The notes under the pieces: model-generated
The model's database searches: none
The model's input: the letters and a program-made list of their open reading frames with translations, nothing else
Told to the model about the DNA's origin: nothing
Made by a program: the position numbers and the translations under genes
Assembly: GCA_003551965.1 (NCBI GenBank)
Contig: PUOC01000069.1
Location: 1 to 37,643 of the forward strand
Direction: 5' to 3'
Length of the DNA stretch: 37,643 bases
DNA from: Clostridiales bacterium
Lineage (GTDB): Bacteria; Bacillota; Limnochordia; Darwinibacteriales; B1SED10-159
Part shown: one piece after another, positions 8,081 through 15,897 of the stretch
Layout of the letters: every line of letters begins with the position of its first letter
Position numbering within the stretch: the first letter of the stretch is position 1

Positions 8081-9238
8081 CTATGACCTCCCCGGTCTGC
8101 GGCTATGGCACCCGATTGCGCCTATGCGCCGCTCAAGCTGCTGCGGATGGAACTGGACCGCTAAGACATAGGGTTGCGCATCCGATGCCCAATGCCCGTA
8201 AGTCATGGTTGTGACCATTCCGTTCGGAAGTACATGAACCCCGGGATAGGCGCAATCCCACTTGCGGTGATTGGCGTGGATCCTGATGCGATAGCTGCCT
8301 TCTCGGCCGCTTCGGATATCTTCATACGTTCCCACCCAGGCGGCCCAATCTCCCTGGGAAGCACTGTGGCGGGCTGTATCCCGAAATACAACCACAACAC
8401 GCCCGTCCTGAAGATACCGGGCTGTGTGGCGGTCACCGGTTAACGCAGCCGGCAGTTCCTGGGGTTCCGACCAGGTTCGGCCTTCATCGCGGCTGAAGCT
8501 GGCAAAGGAATTAAACTGACGGGTGTTTTCCCGCAGCAAGATGGCGATTTCGCTCCCGTCGGGCGATCGCAGCGCCCCTGCCTCACAGAGATGGCCGCGG
8601 GGATGCTCTATAATGACCCGAGGTTCGCCCCAGGTTAATCCGCCGTCAAAGCTCTCCACAGCATAAATGCGCATACCACCGTCGGCCTCGCCGGCCGGTG
8701 ATCCCCAGTGCTCATAGGGACCGCCGCGGAGCATCCGTCCATCGTCGTGAAAGAAGGCCAGGTAGTGCCCGGGCATTTGGAGAGGAACCAGATCGCTCAT
8801 GGCCACGATGCCGCCATAATCTCCAATGGGTGTCAACGCAGACCAGGTGTTTCCTTGATCCTGGGAATAGGCCATGCGAATCGGATATAAACCGGAGAAC
8901 AACAGCCAATACTCCTGCCCCGAAGGGCCAAATGTGCGGTACAAGGTCGGAACTTCCCGGGATGTTGCCCAGCTCTTGGGCGTCGGCAAGCGCTCCGACC
9001 AGGTCCTTCCCCCGTCTGGACTGCGTTTAAGGACGATGGGCCCCCGTCCGTGCCCCTTCGGATAGACAGCGTAGATCGTTTGGCCATCCTCCAGCAGAAT
9101 GCTGGTCACATGACCCAAGTATTGCCGCGCCTCACGGTCAACCACAAACCGACGCTTATCCTCCCAGGAAATGTCCAGCATGGGTATGGTATAACCGGGG
9201 GACCTTGCTTGGGCCTTGGATGGGCCTGACCCTGTCAT
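8081..9238 (-). CDS. Asp-box (BNR) sialidase-fold protein 1
   Basis: 385 residues. A second sialidase-superfamily propeller with Asp boxes SPDGGRTWSERLP, SQDQGNTWSALTP, SFDGGLTWGEP and SRDEGRTWSEPQE. It is only distantly like its downstream neighbour, so they probably have different substrates rather than being a recent duplication. Candidate catalytic features include an acidic stretch EAGALRSPDGSEIAILLREN and C-terminal Arg-rich segments, but I cannot assign the full Arg triad. No secretion signal. The ATG overlaps the stop of the aldolase gene (ATGA), with AAGGGGG 8 bases upstream, so the two are translationally coupled. Annotation pipelines would call it exo-alpha-sialidase; the true glycan is unknown. 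Start at the internal Met of YTIPMLDISWED is possible but lacks a better ribosome site. Confidence 0.83.
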   Translation of the reverse strand: MTGSGPSKAQARSPGYTIPMLDISWEDKRRFVVDREARQYLGHVTSILLEDGQTIYAVYPKGHGRGPIVLKRSPDGGRTWSERLPTPKSWATSREVPTLYRTFGPSGQEYWLLFSGLYPIRMAYSQDQGNTWSALTPIGDYGGIVAMSDLVPLQMPGHYLAFFHDDGRMLRGGPYEHWGSPAGEADGGMRIYAVESFDGGLTWGEPRVIIEHPRGHLCEAGALRSPDGSEIAILLRENTRQFNSFASFSRDEGRTWSEPQELPAALTGDRHTARYLQDGRVVVVFRDTARHSASQGDWAAWVGTYEDIRSGREGSYRIRIHANHRKWDCAYPGVHVLPNGMVTTMTYGHWASDAQPYVLAVQFHPQQLERRIGAIGCHSRRPGRS

Positions 9239-10206
9239 GGCCGTTCCCCCTTCCCCTGCTTGACCGAAGTCAAGAGCCCAACCTCAAGCAGTATGTCACG
9301 AACATGGCGTTCCTCAACCAATCCGAGCCCTTCAAAGGGCGGGGCCATGTGTGATGTATCCAGCACTCGCAGCCATTTCAGCGCAGCTTTGAAAGCAGAC
9401 AGGGCCCGGGCGGAATGGGACTTTTCCTGATCCGGTGTGGAACAGATATCGAAGAGCCGAATCATGCGATTCTGCAGATGACGGGCTTCATCCCACCGTT
9501 CCTCTCGGCAGAGCCGGTACAGAGCAGCATATTCCTGCGGCGCCACATTGGCCAAGCCAGGAACCACCCCCGCGGCCCCGGCATGCAGCACCGTATCCAC
9601 CAGCAGTTCCATGCCGCTCATGACCGAAAAGCCGGGTAAGTTTTCGGCGGCGATGAGCAGTCGGCGAAAAGCCTGCATGTCACCGCTGCTGTCTTTCACT
9701 GCGCAGATAGTCCCCTCCCCAGCCAAGGATATCAGGGTGTCCACGTACAGAGGCACTTTCACCAACAGCGGCACCGTGTAGGCAATCAGAGGTGCGTGCG
9801 ACTGCTCGCGGAGAATGCGGAAATGGTCGCATACTTCCCTTTGGGTATGGAGATAGTAGTATGGCGGGGTGACAACGAAATGCTTTATACCGTAACTGGC
9901 TGCCTGCCGCATGTATTCCATGGCTATGGCCGTACCCGGAGCTGCAATGCCCGCCAGCACGGGGACTCTTCCCCGAACGGTGTTTTGAACCGTAGAAATA
10001 ACCGTGTCTCGCTGGTCCATGGTCAGACTGCAAAATTCACCGCTGGATCCGAGAATGAAAAGGCCGTCAACCCCGGCCTCTATTTGATAATCCACCAAAC
10101 GCTGCAGCGAAACCGCATCAACGTTGCGCTGCTGGTCAAAGGGGGTAATCAGTGGTGGTATGACACCCTCAAAACGCTGTGACTGGCCTTTGGATGCAAT
10201 GGCCAT
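9235..10206 (-). CDS. DapA/NanA-family class I aldolase (dihydrodipicolinate synthase-like)
   Basis: 323 residues. Pyruvate-dependent Schiff-base aldolase of the DHDPS/N-acetylneuraminate lyase family. Visible motifs: GSSGE (53-57) for pyruvate carboxylate binding, catalytic Tyr143 in LIAYTVP, and the Schiff-base lysine Lys171 in ICAVKDSSGD. The track begins at 10491, but the first 95 residues are compositionally unlike protein. I place the start at ATG 10206 (MAIASKGQ), with AAAGG about 11 bases upstream. The terminal ATGA overlap couples it to a sialidase-fold gene. Because it leads an operon with two Asp-box proteins, cleavage of a 2-keto-3-deoxy sugar acid or N-acetylneuraminate is more likely than lysine biosynthesis, but the substrate loop does not settle this by eye. 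Confidence 0.9.
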   Translation of the reverse strand: MAIASKGQSQRFEGVIPPLITPFDQQRNVDAVSLQRLVDYQIEAGVDGLFILGSSGEFCSLTMDQRDTVISTVQNTVRGRVPVLAGIAAPGTAIAMEYMRQAASYGIKHFVVTPPYYYLHTQREVCDHFRILREQSHAPLIAYTVPLLVKVPLYVDTLISLAGEGTICAVKDSSGDMQAFRRLLIAAENLPGFSVMSGMELLVDTVLHAGAAGVVPGLANVAPQEYAALYRLCREERWDEARHLQNRMIRLFDICSTPDQEKSHSARALSAFKAALKWLRVLDTSHMAPPFEGLGLVEERHVRDILLEVGLLTSVKQGKGERP

Positions 10207-10482
10207 GGAACCAACTGCCTTTCTCTGCCAAGTATGCCCTGGCCGTTTTCGTGCAAGCCGCGACGTCAGGGAGGCATTCTGCCTTTGTTGCTTGTGTTCT
10301 CTTTGTCGGCGCTGTGGACCTCCAGGCCTGGCAGAAATCTGACGAACACTGCCTCTTGGGGGGTGCAGCATCCTTAGGCAAGGGAAAAACAGCTGTTCAT
10401 AAATCAGCCGTCTGTAGGCTCGCAGCCGGTACCCGCTGCCATCATTCCACGCGGACAGGGCCACAGCACGATAGCAGTCGGG

Positions 10483-10512
10483 TTGATCCAAGAAGTCCTT
10501 GTCTTTTACAAT
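10483..10512 (+). promoter_or_regulatory. Candidate sigma-A-type promoter for the DUF505-like gene
   Basis: TTGATC (10483-10488), an 18-base spacer and TACAAT (10507-10512) match the vegetative consensus at 4/6 and 5/6 positions. The ribosome site AAAGGGG (10521) and ATG 10536 follow directly, giving a short leader. It lies in the 330-bp gap between the divergent aldolase and this gene; no equally good promoter was seen for the aldolase. Confidence 0.45.
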
Positions 10513-10535
10513 GGATCAATAAAGGGGTGGTTGCT

Positions 10536-12518
10536 ATGATTCTACGGCTAGAACACGGCGAAATACTACTCCAACTTCTGCAGGCCTCTAAACCAGTTCC
10601 TGTAGAAACATTGGAGCCACAGCCTGCTCTGTATGAACTCCACCTAGCCGGCATTGTGCGCCAAGATGATCCGAACTGCTGGATCTTAACCGATCAGGGG
10701 GGGGAATTGGCCTTGGCGTTGGACCAGCTGATAGAGCCTCCCGATAACCACCAGTGGAGCACCGCCAGCCATGACGACGATGAAAAAACCATTCTCGAAA
10801 AACCAGTCCTGCCCGCCCCCAAAGAATGGTCGGCGGACTTCCGTCTGCTCGGCAGCGAAGTGATCGATCTTCTCGATGCCGCCCGCCGCGGCGGCCGAGT
10901 TGGGCCCGAGGGACAGCAGCCGCTGTGGGCCCGGGGCTTGGCACAGCACGTACGCTATACCAAGCGCAAGCGTGAACGAATCGAGCTGACGGCAGAGGCC
11001 CAACAGATACTGGCGGTGTACAAGGCCGTGAAACCCCGGCTGGAAATTGACTCCGGATTGGCTGCGATCATCCGCAAGCTCCCGCTGGGCCCTACAGAAT
11101 CCAGCCACATGGAGCTAGAGGCATATGATCGGCACAGGCTCGAAAACATGCGTCTGCTGTCCTATTCGCAGCCGGACTCCCGCTTCGCGGCCTTCACGGC
11201 CCTTGGTCAAGCAGTGAAGCGAGCGCTGAACACAGGGGGCTTTGCACCGGAAGGGACTGTACTGTCCGAGGATATCCTGCATGCCATAGACGAAATAGGA
11301 CAGGGAAAGAACATTCCTGCGTCTCGTTTGGCTGTTGTTCAGCAACTATGCTATGTAGGCAGTGCCGGGGAGCTGCTTCCTGCGGGCAGAGAAGCTCTGG
11401 AAGTGCTGCGGCTCTACCGTGACGGACCAGATAGGACCACTTGGAGTTTTTCGATCGATGCCGACGAAGCTGAGATACTGCAGACTGTGGAAGCGCTTTG
11501 GGAGGAGACGCAAGAAAACCCGGACAGGGTACCCACCTTTGATCAACTGCGGCACGAAATGGTGGATCGCAAATCCAAACAGTATAGAGAGCTAATCAAG
11601 TGGTACGGGCGTGAACTCAAAGAGATGCCCGAAAAGCAAAGGAAATTGGCAGAGAAATACGACGCTGCTGCCAATAAGCGCCAGTGGTACGAGGAAAACT
11701 TCGACCTGCGCGCCATGCTCCACAGCCTGGAGTCCTTTGATCTGATTCGCAGTGAAGAAGACGAGAAAAATCGCACTGTCTTTCACCTCACTGAATCCGG
11801 AACGAAGGTCAAACGAGATCAAGATAGAGGGCTTCGCACCGTTTCTTCTCGAGCCGTAAAGGCTATCACGCTGACCAATAAGGAGTTTTCAACGGCACAC
11901 AGCGATTGGATCTCCGAGAGCAAGCAAGCAGGCCTGTTAGGTTCGTTTGAAGCGACCGATGCCGGTCAGATGTACGCTTCACTGGCTTACAACGTATTTC
12001 GCACGCCTTACTTGTCCCATTATGAACTGCTGGTACTGCAGGCTGCACCGGACTACGGATGGAACGAACAAGACCTGATCGACAACATGACCGGTGAAAT
12101 GAACCGTGAATGGACGCGTTGGGCCTTGGACAGACTGGAATCCCGAGAGCTGCTGGAACGCCTGGTAGACGGCAATATTGTCAAAACCAAACCGGGCATT
12201 CTGATGGGCCATGCCCTGTCCGGTGTTCCGAAGGGCATGGGTATGCCGATCAACCCGAGTATCTACCGTGTAGTCAAGGGCATGGCAGCAGCGGGTACCA
12301 TCTACAGCACCGAAAAGAAGGTGCGTGTCTCTTCCGATGGCCTGGCCCAAGCAGTTCAGGAGAGCGGCTTGGCTCCCGAACAGTTTGAACGCTCGGCCCA
12401 GGCAGCCAGAGCCGCAGGGTTCATTGGCGAGAACAGCGTCAATGAGGCGGGGCAAAAGCTTCTGGAAGCCGTGGAACACCTCCAAAGAGCTGCAAGCCAG
12501 GATAGTTATCATGCCTAG
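10536..12518 (+). CDS. DUF505-like protein with winged-helix character
   Basis: 660 residues from ATG 10536, chosen because AAAGGGG lies 8 bases upstream; the 119 residues the track adds before it overlap the divergent promoter region and look non-coding. The protein begins MILRLEHGEILLQLL and shows repeated short modules of the form L..AGL....-.LTD.G (LAGIVRQDDPNCWILTDQGGELAL; FDLIRSEEDEKNRTVFHLTESG; SKQAGLLGSFEATDAGQMY), as in winged-helix units ending in a beta wing. Overall length and opening resemble the DUF505 family of archaea and thermophilic bacteria, though this is from memory and unverified. A Lys/Glu-rich helical stretch (REPYLKxMPEKQRKLAEKYD type) lies mid-protein. No signal peptide or membrane segment. 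Function unknown; a DNA- or RNA-binding role is only an inference. Monocistronic. Confidence 0.8.
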   Translation: MILRLEHGEILLQLLQASKPVPVETLEPQPALYELHLAGIVRQDDPNCWILTDQGGELALALDQLIEPPDNHQWSTASHDDDEKTILEKPVLPAPKEWSADFRLLGSEVIDLLDAARRGGRVGPEGQQPLWARGLAQHVRYTKRKRERIELTAEAQQILAVYKAVKPRLEIDSGLAAIIRKLPLGPTESSHMELEAYDRHRLENMRLLSYSQPDSRFAAFTALGQAVKRALNTGGFAPEGTVLSEDILHAIDEIGQGKNIPASRLAVVQQLCYVGSAGELLPAGREALEVLRLYRDGPDRTTWSFSIDADEAEILQTVEALWEETQENPDRVPTFDQLRHEMVDRKSKQYRELIKWYGRELKEMPEKQRKLAEKYDAAANKRQWYEENFDLRAMLHSLESFDLIRSEEDEKNRTVFHLTESGTKVKRDQDRGLRTVSSRAVKAITLTNKEFSTAHSDWISESKQAGLLGSFEATDAGQMYASLAYNVFRTPYLSHYELLVLQAAPDYGWNEQDLIDNMTGEMNREWTRWALDRLESRELLERLVDGNIVKTKPGILMGHALSGVPKGMGMPINPSIYRVVKGMAAAGTIYSTEKKVRVSSDGLAQAVQESGLAPEQFERSAQAARAAGFIGENSVNEAGQKLLEAVEHLQRAASQDSYHA

Positions 12519-13288
12519 AATGCATGGATGGAGCATCCCTCGGAGTGACGCCCGAAACTGAACTATGTTTATCCGGGGATGGCTCCAGTCATGTGCGGTC
12601 GCTCGGAGGCCTGTATAGCGAAGCACGCGCTCCTCAATGGGCACGCTCCCCGGTTCTGGGACTGCATTTTCTGAGCTAAGGGCAAACACCGCCAATTGAA
12701 AGGGCCTTATCCGGGCCGTCAGGCGGTCTGACGCGAGCAGATTACCCGTTAAGTCGGCAGCGCGTGTCGCCGCCGTGTACCGTTAGCGAGTGTTGTCATG
12801 CCCCCATATGGTGGGCAAAAAACCTGGAAAACGCGGTTCATATGCCGGAATAGGGACAATATGCGGTGATAAAGAACAGCAATCAGGCACCGATTCACGC
12901 CCCGTTTAGGCAGAGAATCGGTGTCTTTCTTATGAGGGAAACAACTCTACGCTGCCCTGCACGGTCGGAATTGTCTTTGGGCGCCGGCGGATCCCTTTTG
13001 GTTAAATGTGTTCTCATGCATCCCGAAGATGTGGTCTAGCTTGACCCCCACAGCCCGTTAAAAGTGCCTTGGTGGCTTATCCCACATGAGTTTCCGCTCA
13101 ATGGAGCCAAAACACTTGTCTCGCAATTGCTCTGTCATGAACCCCAAGTGCTATCGTGGTTCATCGAGGCCGCAAATATATGCAGATCAGGGCCGCCGAC
13201 CACCCAGACGCATTCATATCCGTCATTGGCGCCTAAGCCGCCGATCTGCTGGCGTGCGATGCCGGGCCAGGTATTCACGGGCAAACCT
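12519..13288. other. 770-bp non-coding stretch with structured segments
   Basis: No convincing gene. Just after the DUF505-like stop, GGAGCATCCCTCGG (from about 12531) can pair imperfectly with CCGGGGATGGCTCC (about 12577-12590). The middle is rich in short GC inverted repeats (GGGCC TTATCC GGGCC type) and the segment ends at a terminator (12885-12931), so it could encode a structured RNA or be a long 3' leader. Nearer 13135-13288 a minus-strand reading (GGLGANDGYECVWVVGGPDL) looks protein-like and may be a relic; I cannot identify it. Confidence 0.4.
12885..12931 (+). terminator. Intrinsic terminator candidate
   Basis: AGGCACCGATTC (12885-12896) pairs with GAATCGGTGTCT (12915-12926), a 12-bp stem with one G-T wobble, followed by a T-rich tail TCTTTCTT. 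It lies 370 bases beyond the nearest plus-strand stop, so it terminates either a long DUF505-like 3' end or an unannotated small RNA. Confidence 0.6.
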
Positions 13289-13708
13289 TCAATGTTGAGC
13301 AGCATCCAGATATGCCTGATGGAGCACCGGATGGATCTTACGCATGGATACGGGCCGAAAGGTGTCCTTGCGCACACAAACGTGCAGCGACCGTCCGGTC
13401 ACACAGACACCGTTGCCAGCCGTCGCAATTTCGTAACCATAGGTGATTCGCAGACCATCGTAGGATTCCACCCATGTGGTTACGGTGACATCATCGCCGT
13501 ACTTTACCGGTCGTTTGAAGGATGCCTGAATATCCACCACCGGAGCCACCAACCCAGATTCTTCAAAGTCGCAATAACTGTAGCCGAGATCGTCAAAAAA
13601 CGCCGTCCGTCCCAACTCGAACCAGACCAGGTAGTTCGCGTGATACACCACACCCATCTGATCCGTTTCTGCATAGCGAACTTGGATCGGTATCTTGGAT
13701 TTGATCAT
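13289..13708 (-). CDS. 4HBT-type acyl-CoA thioesterase (YbgC/FadM-like)
   Basis: 139 residues, a single hot-dog domain. The signature VRYAETDQMGVVYHANYLVWFE contains the catalytic Asp of the 4-hydroxybenzoyl-CoA thioesterase family (D in ETDQMGVVYH). It hydrolyses acyl-CoA or acyl-ACP thioesters in the cytosol. The track runs back to 13876, but the real start is ATG 13708 (MIKSKIPIQ), because AGGGGG sits 7 bases upstream and the extra N-terminus is non-protein-like. It follows the peptide-transporter permease gene by about 180 bases on the same strand; a functional link is not obvious. Family length is normal (about 130-150). Substrate chain length cannot be read from sequence. Confidence 0.92.
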   Translation of the reverse strand: MIKSKIPIQVRYAETDQMGVVYHANYLVWFELGRTAFFDDLGYSYCDFEESGLVAPVVDIQASFKRPVKYGDDVTVTTWVESYDGLRITYGYEIATAGNGVCVTGRSLHVCVRKDTFRPVSMRKIHPVLHQAYLDAAQH

Positions 13709-13748
13709 CGGGCAGCCCCCTGTTCTAGCCGACGCATGTTGGAAACAG

Positions 13749-13775
13749 TTTGACACATGCCAGGTGTCTTTGACA
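13749..13775. repeat. Two TTTGACA direct repeats 20 bp apart upstream of the thioesterase
   Basis: TTTGACA occurs at 13749-13755 and 13769-13775, a spacing near two helical turns, with an overlapping inverted GACAC/GTGTC. It lies 40-70 bases upstream of the thioesterase start and could bind a regulator. May be chance. Confidence 0.25.
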
Positions 13776-13890
13776 TACTGAAGTACAAATTTTTCGATCC
13801 GGCACGGCGCTCGTATCATATGGTCAAACCCTGCTGGCACGGGCCGGCGGGGTTCGATTTCGAGTTTCTCCCCCACGACCTGCTAAGAGT

Positions 13891-14787
13891 CTACTTCCTA
13901 CGCCCGAGATCCTGCCGTGGATCAAAGGCATCCCGCAGACCGTCACCGACGAAGTTAATGCTGAGCACCACCAGGAAAATTGCCGTCCCTGGAGCCACCC
14001 ACATCCAGGGCATATTGGCCAAGATATGGAGCGGTCGTGCCCGGCTGAGCATATTGCCCCATGACGGTGCCGGCGGTGGAACGCCCAGCCCTAAAAAACT
14101 CAAAGCAGCTTCTGAGAGAATGGCCACAGCCACGCCCAACGTAGCAGATACCAGCAGCGGCGAGAAGGCGTTGGGTAAAATGTGGCGGAACATGACTGCT
14201 AAAGGCCGTGCTCCGATGGCTGTGGCAGCCGCAACAAAATCGACATTCTTGAGCTTCAAAAACTCTGCCCGAAGCAATCGCGCACTGCCCGGCCACGACA
14301 ATAATCCCAGAATGATCATGATATTATAAACCGAGGGGCCCAGCACCGCGGTTGCGGTAATGGCCAAAATCAGGAAAGGAAAGCTGTAGAACACATCGGC
14401 CAGGCGCATAATGACCGTATCGACAGCACCACCCGAGTATCCAGACAGAGCTCCAAAGAACGTGCCAATGGTAAGCGAGATGCCAACGGACACTAAGCCA
14501 ACCGACAGCGAAATACGGCCGCCATAGAGCGTTCTGGCCAAAATATCGCGACCCATGTCATCGGTGCCGAAGAGATGTTCACTAGATGGTGCCTGGTTCC
14601 GAGAGCGAAGATTTGCCCGGTTCGGATCATGGGAAGTAAGAAACGGTGCAAACACAGCAGAAAAAACAAAAATCGCCAGCAGGATCAACCCCGCCAGACC
14701 CAAGCGGTTGCGCCGAAACCGCCGCCAAAACTTATTTCTGGGAGAATCAGATTTCATGGATATACTTGCTTTTGCTTCCAAAACCAA
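13891..14787 (-). CDS. Oligopeptide/dipeptide ABC transporter permease (DppC/OppC type)
   Basis: About 298 residues. Inner-membrane permease of a peptide-type importer. It has the short OppC N-terminal segment (FWRRFRRNRLGLAGLILLAIFVF, first membrane helix), SRNQAPSSEHLFGTDDMGRDILARTLYGGRISL, and the EAA-loop region AAATAIGARPLAVMFRHILPN that contacts the ATPases, ending SFLGLGVPPPAPSWG, all typical. The start is uncertain: the ORF opens with TTG 14787, another TTG at 14781 is better spaced from AGGGGG, and ATG 14757 (MKSDSP) lacks a ribosome site. It starts within a few bases of the end of the DppB-type gene, so they are co-transcribed. No ATPase gene follows; the importer must borrow ATPases encoded elsewhere. 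Confidence 0.93.
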   Translation of the reverse strand: MVLEAKASISMKSDSPRNKFWRRFRRNRLGLAGLILLAIFVFSAVFAPFLTSHDPNRANLRSRNQAPSSEHLFGTDDMGRDILARTLYGGRISLSVGLVSVGISLTIGTFFGALSGYSGGAVDTVIMRLADVFYSFPFLILAITATAVLGPSVYNIMIILGLLSWPGSARLLRAEFLKLKNVDFVAAATAIGARPLAVMFRHILPNAFSPLLVSATLGVAVAILSEAALSFLGLGVPPPAPSWGNMLSRARPLHILANMPWMWVAPGTAIFLVVLSINFVGDGLRDAFDPRQDLGRRK

Positions 14788-14793
14788 CGCCCC

Positions 14794-15753
14794 CTAATCG
14801 TAGCGGATCCGAGGATCCGCCACAGCGTAGGACACGTCGGCGACGATGCTGCCGATAAAAACCAAGACGGCAAACATTAAGTTGATCCCCATTATCACAG
14901 GATAGTTTCGTTCGCTTACAGCTTGAACAGCCAGTGAACCCAAACCCGGCCAGGCAAAGATGTTCTCCACAATGACTGCTCCAGAGAAAATCGTTGGAAT
15001 TAGGAAACCTATCAGCGTCAAAATGGGCAGCAGGGCATTGCGCAGGGCATGCTTGTAGATTACCATATTCTCCCGCAGCCCCTTGGCCCGGGCTGTGCGC
15101 AGGTAATCCTGACTGATGACCTCCAAGAGACTAGCCCGCATGTAGCGGGCAATGCTGGCGATGGTACCCAAGCCCAATGTTAACGCTGGCAGTATCAAAT
15201 AGGTGAAGTATCCCATCAGGGTACGGGCTTCACCAGCCATGAAGAAGCCCCCGGCTGGAAGCACGTTCAATTGGGCAGCAAAGATATACAGTAGGATCAA
15301 ACCGAAAAAGAAGCTAGGTATGGATATGCCCACAAAGGCAAAAAACGTTATAGCGTAGTCGAACACAGAATACTGATACCGTGCGGAGAGAATTCCTATC
15401 GGTATTCCAATGCCCCAGCCTAAAAGAATGGATGCCAGACTGAGCAGTATTGTGGCCGGCATCCGTTCGCGGATTAGGTCCGCAACAGGCCGACGCCCCG
15501 AATCAAAGGAGCGTCCCAAATCGCCCCTTAAAGTGCGGCCGAGCCATCGGAGGTACTGAACAATGAATGGCTGATCAACACCTAACTGCGCCTGCCGTTG
15601 GGCAACAACGCCAGGATGCAGATCAGGAATGCCGCGCAGGTGACTGACTGGACTTCCCGGAGCAACGGTAATCATTAAGTACAATAAGAACGTAAAACCC
15701 AATAACACTGGAACACCCTGAAATAGGGTTCTGCGTATCAGATATCTCCACAT
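14794..15753 (-). CDS. Oligopeptide/dipeptide ABC transporter permease (DppB/OppB type)
   Basis: 319 residues. Begins MWRYLIRRTLFQGVPVLLGFTFLLYLM, the usual DppB first helix, and contains the periplasmic loop LGRTLRGDLGRSFDSGRRPV. The EAA region reads RTARAKGLRENMVIYKHALRN, followed by LPILTLIGFLIPTIFSGAVIVENIFAWPGLG. Six membrane helices are expected. GAGGTGA lies 5 bases before ATG 15753. The gap to the upstream binding-protein gene contains a strong hairpin (15773-15799) that may reduce expression of the permeases relative to the binding protein. Confidence 0.95.
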   Translation of the reverse strand: MWRYLIRRTLFQGVPVLLGFTFLLYLMITVAPGSPVSHLRGIPDLHPGVVAQRQAQLGVDQPFIVQYLRWLGRTLRGDLGRSFDSGRRPVADLIRERMPATILLSLASILLGWGIGIPIGILSARYQYSVFDYAITFFAFVGISIPSFFFGLILLYIFAAQLNVLPAGGFFMAGEARTLMGYFTYLILPALTLGLGTIASIARYMRASLLEVISQDYLRTARAKGLRENMVIYKHALRNALLPILTLIGFLIPTIFSGAVIVENIFAWPGLGSLAVQAVSERNYPVIMGINLMFAVLVFIGSIVADVSYAVADPRIRYD

Positions 15754-15772
15754 AGTATCACCTCACAACAGA

Positions 15773-15799
15773 GGGAGCAGCAGAAGCGCTGCTGCTCCC
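15773..15799 (-). promoter_or_regulatory. Intercistronic stem-loop between binding protein and permeases
   Basis: Perfect 11-bp stem GGGAGCAGCAG / CTGCTGCTCCC with a 5-base loop, lying in the 144-base gap downstream of the binding-protein gene and 20 bases before the permease start. There is no T run after it, so it is more likely a processing or mRNA-protecting structure (or leaky attenuator) than a full terminator. Confidence 0.6.
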
Positions 15800-15897
15800 C
15801 TATTGCTTCGTCCTCATTTAACAGACTTTGCTTGAAAGTACGCCCCGGTTGCAGACGGCCTGCTGATTTGGCGGTTCCGTTCAACCAAAGAGCGGCT

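Noticed and set aside
10207-10491. N-terminal extension of the aldolase ORF
   Set aside because: Composition is Arg/Gln/Pro-rich and unlike the family; the DapA fold starts right after MAIASKGQ at 10206.
10179-10535. N-terminal extension of the DUF505-like ORF
   Set aside because: Overlaps the divergent promoter region; a strong ribosome site marks ATG 10536.
12519-12931. Considered as RNase P RNA, tmRNA, 6S RNA or group II intron
   Set aside because: None of the conserved core sequences of these RNAs could be found.
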